DNA of 64,000 bases from the NCBI RefSeq assembly GCF_014207095.1, contig NZ_JACHBG010000010.1, positions 122,070-186,069 of the forward strand, read 5' to 3'. The position numbers and the translations under genes are program-made. The notes beneath the pieces were generated by a model. The model was not told the DNA's origin. It searched no databases and saw only the letters and a program-made list of their open reading frames with translations. This document shows positions 61,747-64,000 of the stretch, in pieces (position 1 is the stretch's first letter; every line of letters starts with the position of its first letter). Source of the stretch: Martinezella lusitana (GTDB lineage: Bacteria > Pseudomonadota > Alphaproteobacteria > Rhizobiales > Rhizobiaceae).

Positions 61747-63273
61747 ATGAGCAATATCCGGCACGGCGACCCAAGATTCGCCTTGGCTGCCATCTGTCTT
61801 TCAGCAATGATGTTCGGTCTTGAAATTTCGAGCGTCCCGGCAATATTGCCGACGTTGGAGCGGACCTTGCATGCCGACTTCCAGCAGCTTCAATGGACGA
61901 TGAATGCCTATACGCTGGCAGTCGCGACCGTGCTGATGGCGGCCGGCACGCTCGCCGACCGTTATGGCCGCAAACGGCTCTTCGTCGGCAGCATGATTGC
62001 CTTCGGCCTCAGCTCGCTTGTCTGTGGTGTCGCGCCCAACGTCGCAATCCTCATCACTGGCCGCGCACTACAAGGGGCGACCGGGGGCGCGATGCTTATC
62101 TCCCAGATCGCAGTATTGTCGCAGCAGTATGGCGATGCGCGCGAGCGGGCGAAGGCTTTTGGCTGGTGGGGGATTGTCTTCGGCTTTGGCCTCGGCTTCG
62201 GACCGGCGATCGGAAGTGGCATCACCGCGCTCATGGGCTGGGAATGGGTATTTCTCGTGCATGTTCTGATTTCGATCCTGACGGTTTTTCTGGCCGTCGT
62301 CAGCGTGCGCGAGACGCGGGATCCCAATGCCCAACGTCTCGACATTGCCGGTATCGTTTCGCTATCCGCCGCGGTCTTCTGCCTGGTCTTTTACATCACG
62401 CAGGGTTCGCAGCTCGGATTCATCAATCCTGTTTCGCTCGGCGCCGCAGCCATTGCGGTTGTTAGCTTCATCGTCTTCTTGGCCACCGAGCTGTCCAAGG
62501 GTCATCCCATGTTCGATTTTACGGTCTTCAGGATCAGGCGCTTCTCAGGCGCAATCTTCGGGTCGATGGGAATGAATTTCAGCTTCTGGCCCTTCATGAT
62601 CTACATTCCAATCTGGTTCGAAGCGGGCCTTGGCCTGGACGGGGTTGCCACGGGCATTGCATTGCTGGCCTATACGTTGCCGACGTTGATTGTACCGCCG
62701 TTTGCCGAACGACTTTTGCTTCGCCGCGGCCCCGGCCTCGTCATCCCCGCCGGTCTGTTCACGATCGGGCTCGGCTTTTTGCTTATGAAATTCGGCCCGG
62801 CTGCAGGTGAAGCGATCCTGCCGGTCACATTGCTTGGCGCCCTCGTCGCAGGTATCGGCCTCGGAGTGACAAACACACCGGTCACGAACACGACGACGGG
62901 TTCCGTTTCGAGCGATCGCGCCGGCATGGCCTCAGGCATCGACATGAGTGCGCGAATGATCTCGCTTGCCGTCAACATAGCGGTGATGGGATTCATTCTG
63001 ATGAGCGGCATTCTTGCAAATCTGCAGGCCATGCTCCCGGTATCGGCGGATCCTACCTCGTTGCCCAGGCTGGCGGAGCGGATCGCCTCCGGCAATGTCA
63101 GCACTGCGAACGAACCCATGGCAAAGCTATCCGGCGAGATCGCACGCAAAGCGCTTACCGCGGGCTTTGATTGGGTGATGCTCTACGGCGCACTGAGCGT
63201 TTGGGGCCTGGCTTTGTTGAGCCTACTCGCTTTCGGGACGCGCGCGCGCGGTAGCGCAACCGCACCGGAGTGA
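61747..63273 (+). CDS. MFS exporter, DHA2 (QacA/LfrA-like)
   Basis: A 508-residue transporter with about 14 hydrophobic spans. The DHA2 signature segments WTMNAYTLAVATVLMAAGTL, ADRYGRKRLFVGSMIAFGLS and ALQGATGGAMLISQIAVL are clear. It exports drugs or metabolites by proton antiport. The ATG is preceded by GAGAGG at 7 nt; an ATG 6 codons upstream (61729) is possible. It is divergent from the LysR gene. Confidence 0.91.
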   Translation: MSNIRHGDPRFALAAICLSAMMFGLEISSVPAILPTLERTLHADFQQLQWTMNAYTLAVATVLMAAGTLADRYGRKRLFVGSMIAFGLSSLVCGVAPNVAILITGRALQGATGGAMLISQIAVLSQQYGDARERAKAFGWWGIVFGFGLGFGPAIGSGITALMGWEWVFLVHVLISILTVFLAVVSVRETRDPNAQRLDIAGIVSLSAAVFCLVFYITQGSQLGFINPVSLGAAAIAVVSFIVFLATELSKGHPMFDFTVFRIRRFSGAIFGSMGMNFSFWPFMIYIPIWFEAGLGLDGVATGIALLAYTLPTLIVPPFAERLLLRRGPGLVIPAGLFTIGLGFLLMKFGPAAGEAILPVTLLGALVAGIGLGVTNTPVTNTTTGSVSSDRAGMASGIDMSARMISLAVNIAVMGFILMSGILANLQAMLPVSADPTSLPRLAERIASGNVSTANEPMAKLSGEIARKALTAGFDWVMLYGALSVWGLALLSLLAFGTRARGSATAPE

Positions 63274-63658
63274 GATTGCGCAAAGCTCGTGTTTATCGTG
63301 GCCATTGCGCTGGGACTAGGAGCCACTACTGCTGGTCGCGGCGAAGCGTTCATCGTGTCGACTTGGTCGCCGCGACCGGCCCGTTGCCTGCTCGGTTTGG
63401 CAATGTTCGCGGCTTCTGCTTAGTCCTCATCAAAGTGAAGGGTTGAGGTTGAGCGAGATTTCTTCGCCGTACCCAAAGTCCTGACCGAACAGGCATCAAG
63501 CCCGATCGCGAATTTGGCTGCTCGATGGCGCTCGTGTGCAAGCCCGAACCATTGGCTTAGGAGCACAGCGACCAGCATAATGAACAGGCGCGCTGACGGC
63601 AAAACTAGCTTTCGCGCCTCCGCAACTTCATGCGGAGGCGCTATTATCGTCTGTTGCT
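63274..63658. other. Intergenic region, no confident gene
   Basis: A 385-bp gap between convergent genes (MFS and autotransporter). The right end carries a terminator hairpin; nothing else is recognisable. Confidence 0.5.
63614..63641. terminator. Hairpin at the end of the autotransporter gene
   Basis: GCGCCTCCGCA and its perfect complement form an 11-bp stem with a 6-nt loop, 18 bp past the stop codon of the minus-strand gene. No long T tract follows on either strand, so termination strength is uncertain. Confidence 0.6.
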
Positions 63659-64000
63659 TTAGAACTTCTTTCCGGCGGCGAGTTTGGCGCCGACGGATTT
63701 CTGTCCATCGCCTTCGATGTTGAGGAGGAAGGAGGCATCGAGCATCCAGAAGTTCTGCGTCTGCAGGCTCATGCCGACGGTGACGGCCGCAAAGGCGCCT
63801 GAGCCGTCGAGCCCGGAGAAGCCGCCGGTCACCCCAAGCTTCGGCGTCACCTTCGCACCACCCTCCAGCTGGAACGACCGGGCGATCTCGGCGCCCAGGC
63901 TGACACGGAACTGCTCCTCGTCGAAGCCGTCAATGGTGATCGCATCGCCGGCGCCGTTCTTCACCGTGTAGTTGCTCACCGTTTCCGAGAAGTAGATCAT
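63659..64000 (-). CDS. Autotransporter beta-barrel protein, C-terminal end (partial)
   Basis: The last 113 residues of a protein whose 5' part lies outside the window. Alternating polar and hydrophobic strands (QFRVSLGAEIARSFQLEG, KVTPKLGVTGGFSG, AFAAVTVGMSLQ, FWMLDASFLLN) and a terminal phenylalanine (GAKLAAGKKF) are typical of an autotransporter translocator barrel inserted by BAM in the outer membrane. The passenger domain is not visible. A hairpin follows the stop. Confidence 0.75.
   Translation of the reverse strand: MIYFSETVSNYTVKNGAGDAITIDGFDEEQFRVSLGAEIARSFQLEGGAKVTPKLGVTGGFSGLDGSGAFAAVTVGMSLQTQNFWMLDASFLLNIEGDGQKSVGAKLAAGKKF

Noticed and set aside
1..64000. CRISPR array, tRNA, rRNA or prophage
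   Set aside because: No regularly spaced direct repeats, cloverleaf genes, rRNA motifs or phage structural genes were seen.

Overview
The window looks like part of a large plasmid or chromid of a Rhizobium/Agrobacterium-type alphaproteobacterium. The strongest evidence is two complete repABC replication-partition cassettes, a plasmid family known only from Alphaproteobacteria. The dense array of ABC importers, each with its own regulator or hydrolase, is also typical of rhizobial accessory replicons. GC content is high, except in the intergenic and degenerate stretches.

Layout. (1) 0-8.5 kb: a dipeptide/oligopeptide ABC operon on the minus strand (binding protein, two permeases, two ATPases) ending in an M17 leucyl aminopeptidase, with a divergent LysR gene. 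(2) 8.5-17.3 kb: a small WGR protein, then a LacI regulator divergent from a glycoside hydrolase family 2 gene and a carbohydrate ABC importer (ATPase, binding protein, two permeases). (3) 17.4-19 kb: a DUF4168 protein, an EthD-like protein and a frameshifted IS5-family remnant. (4) 19-26 kb: a CocE/NonD-type serine hydrolase with a second peptide-type ABC system that has a fused double ATPase. (5) 26.3-32.8 kb: a small membrane protein, a LysR regulator and a third peptide-type ABC system. (6) 33.4-50.7 kb: repABC cassette 1 (plus strand) and repABC cassette 2 (minus strand) face each other tail to tail. About 9.8 kb of decayed DNA lies between them: a broken acetyltransferase, an IS5-family remnant, a cytochrome c with a damaged haem motif, a truncated YdeI-like gene, and an orphan sensor kinase beside a possible response-regulator stump. 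A few intact small genes (HAD phosphatase, WYL regulator, VOC protein, HIT protein) are also there. Each cassette has its own predicted antisense ctRNA between repB and repC and its own class of parS-like palindromes. (7) 51-64 kb: PhnA-like protein, SerA-like dehydrogenase, secreted polysaccharide lyase, L,D-transpeptidase, a MarR-controlled HlyD/MFS efflux operon with a DoxX protein, a methyltransferase, a LysR/MFS divergent pair, and the 3' end of an autotransporter.

How it fits together. The left half reads as a nutrient-scavenging island: import of peptides, or of amide/ester compounds, is paired with intracellular hydrolases (M17 peptidase, CocE hydrolase), and glycoside import with GH2. 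The middle holds the replication functions. Two intact repABC sets with different centromere sequences suggest a cointegrate of two plasmids, with gene decay at the junction. No undescribed defence or mobile system was found. The most interesting features are the tail-to-tail dual replicon, its two sets of parS sites and its two ctRNAs. All functional calls come from reading the sequence; no database search was run.
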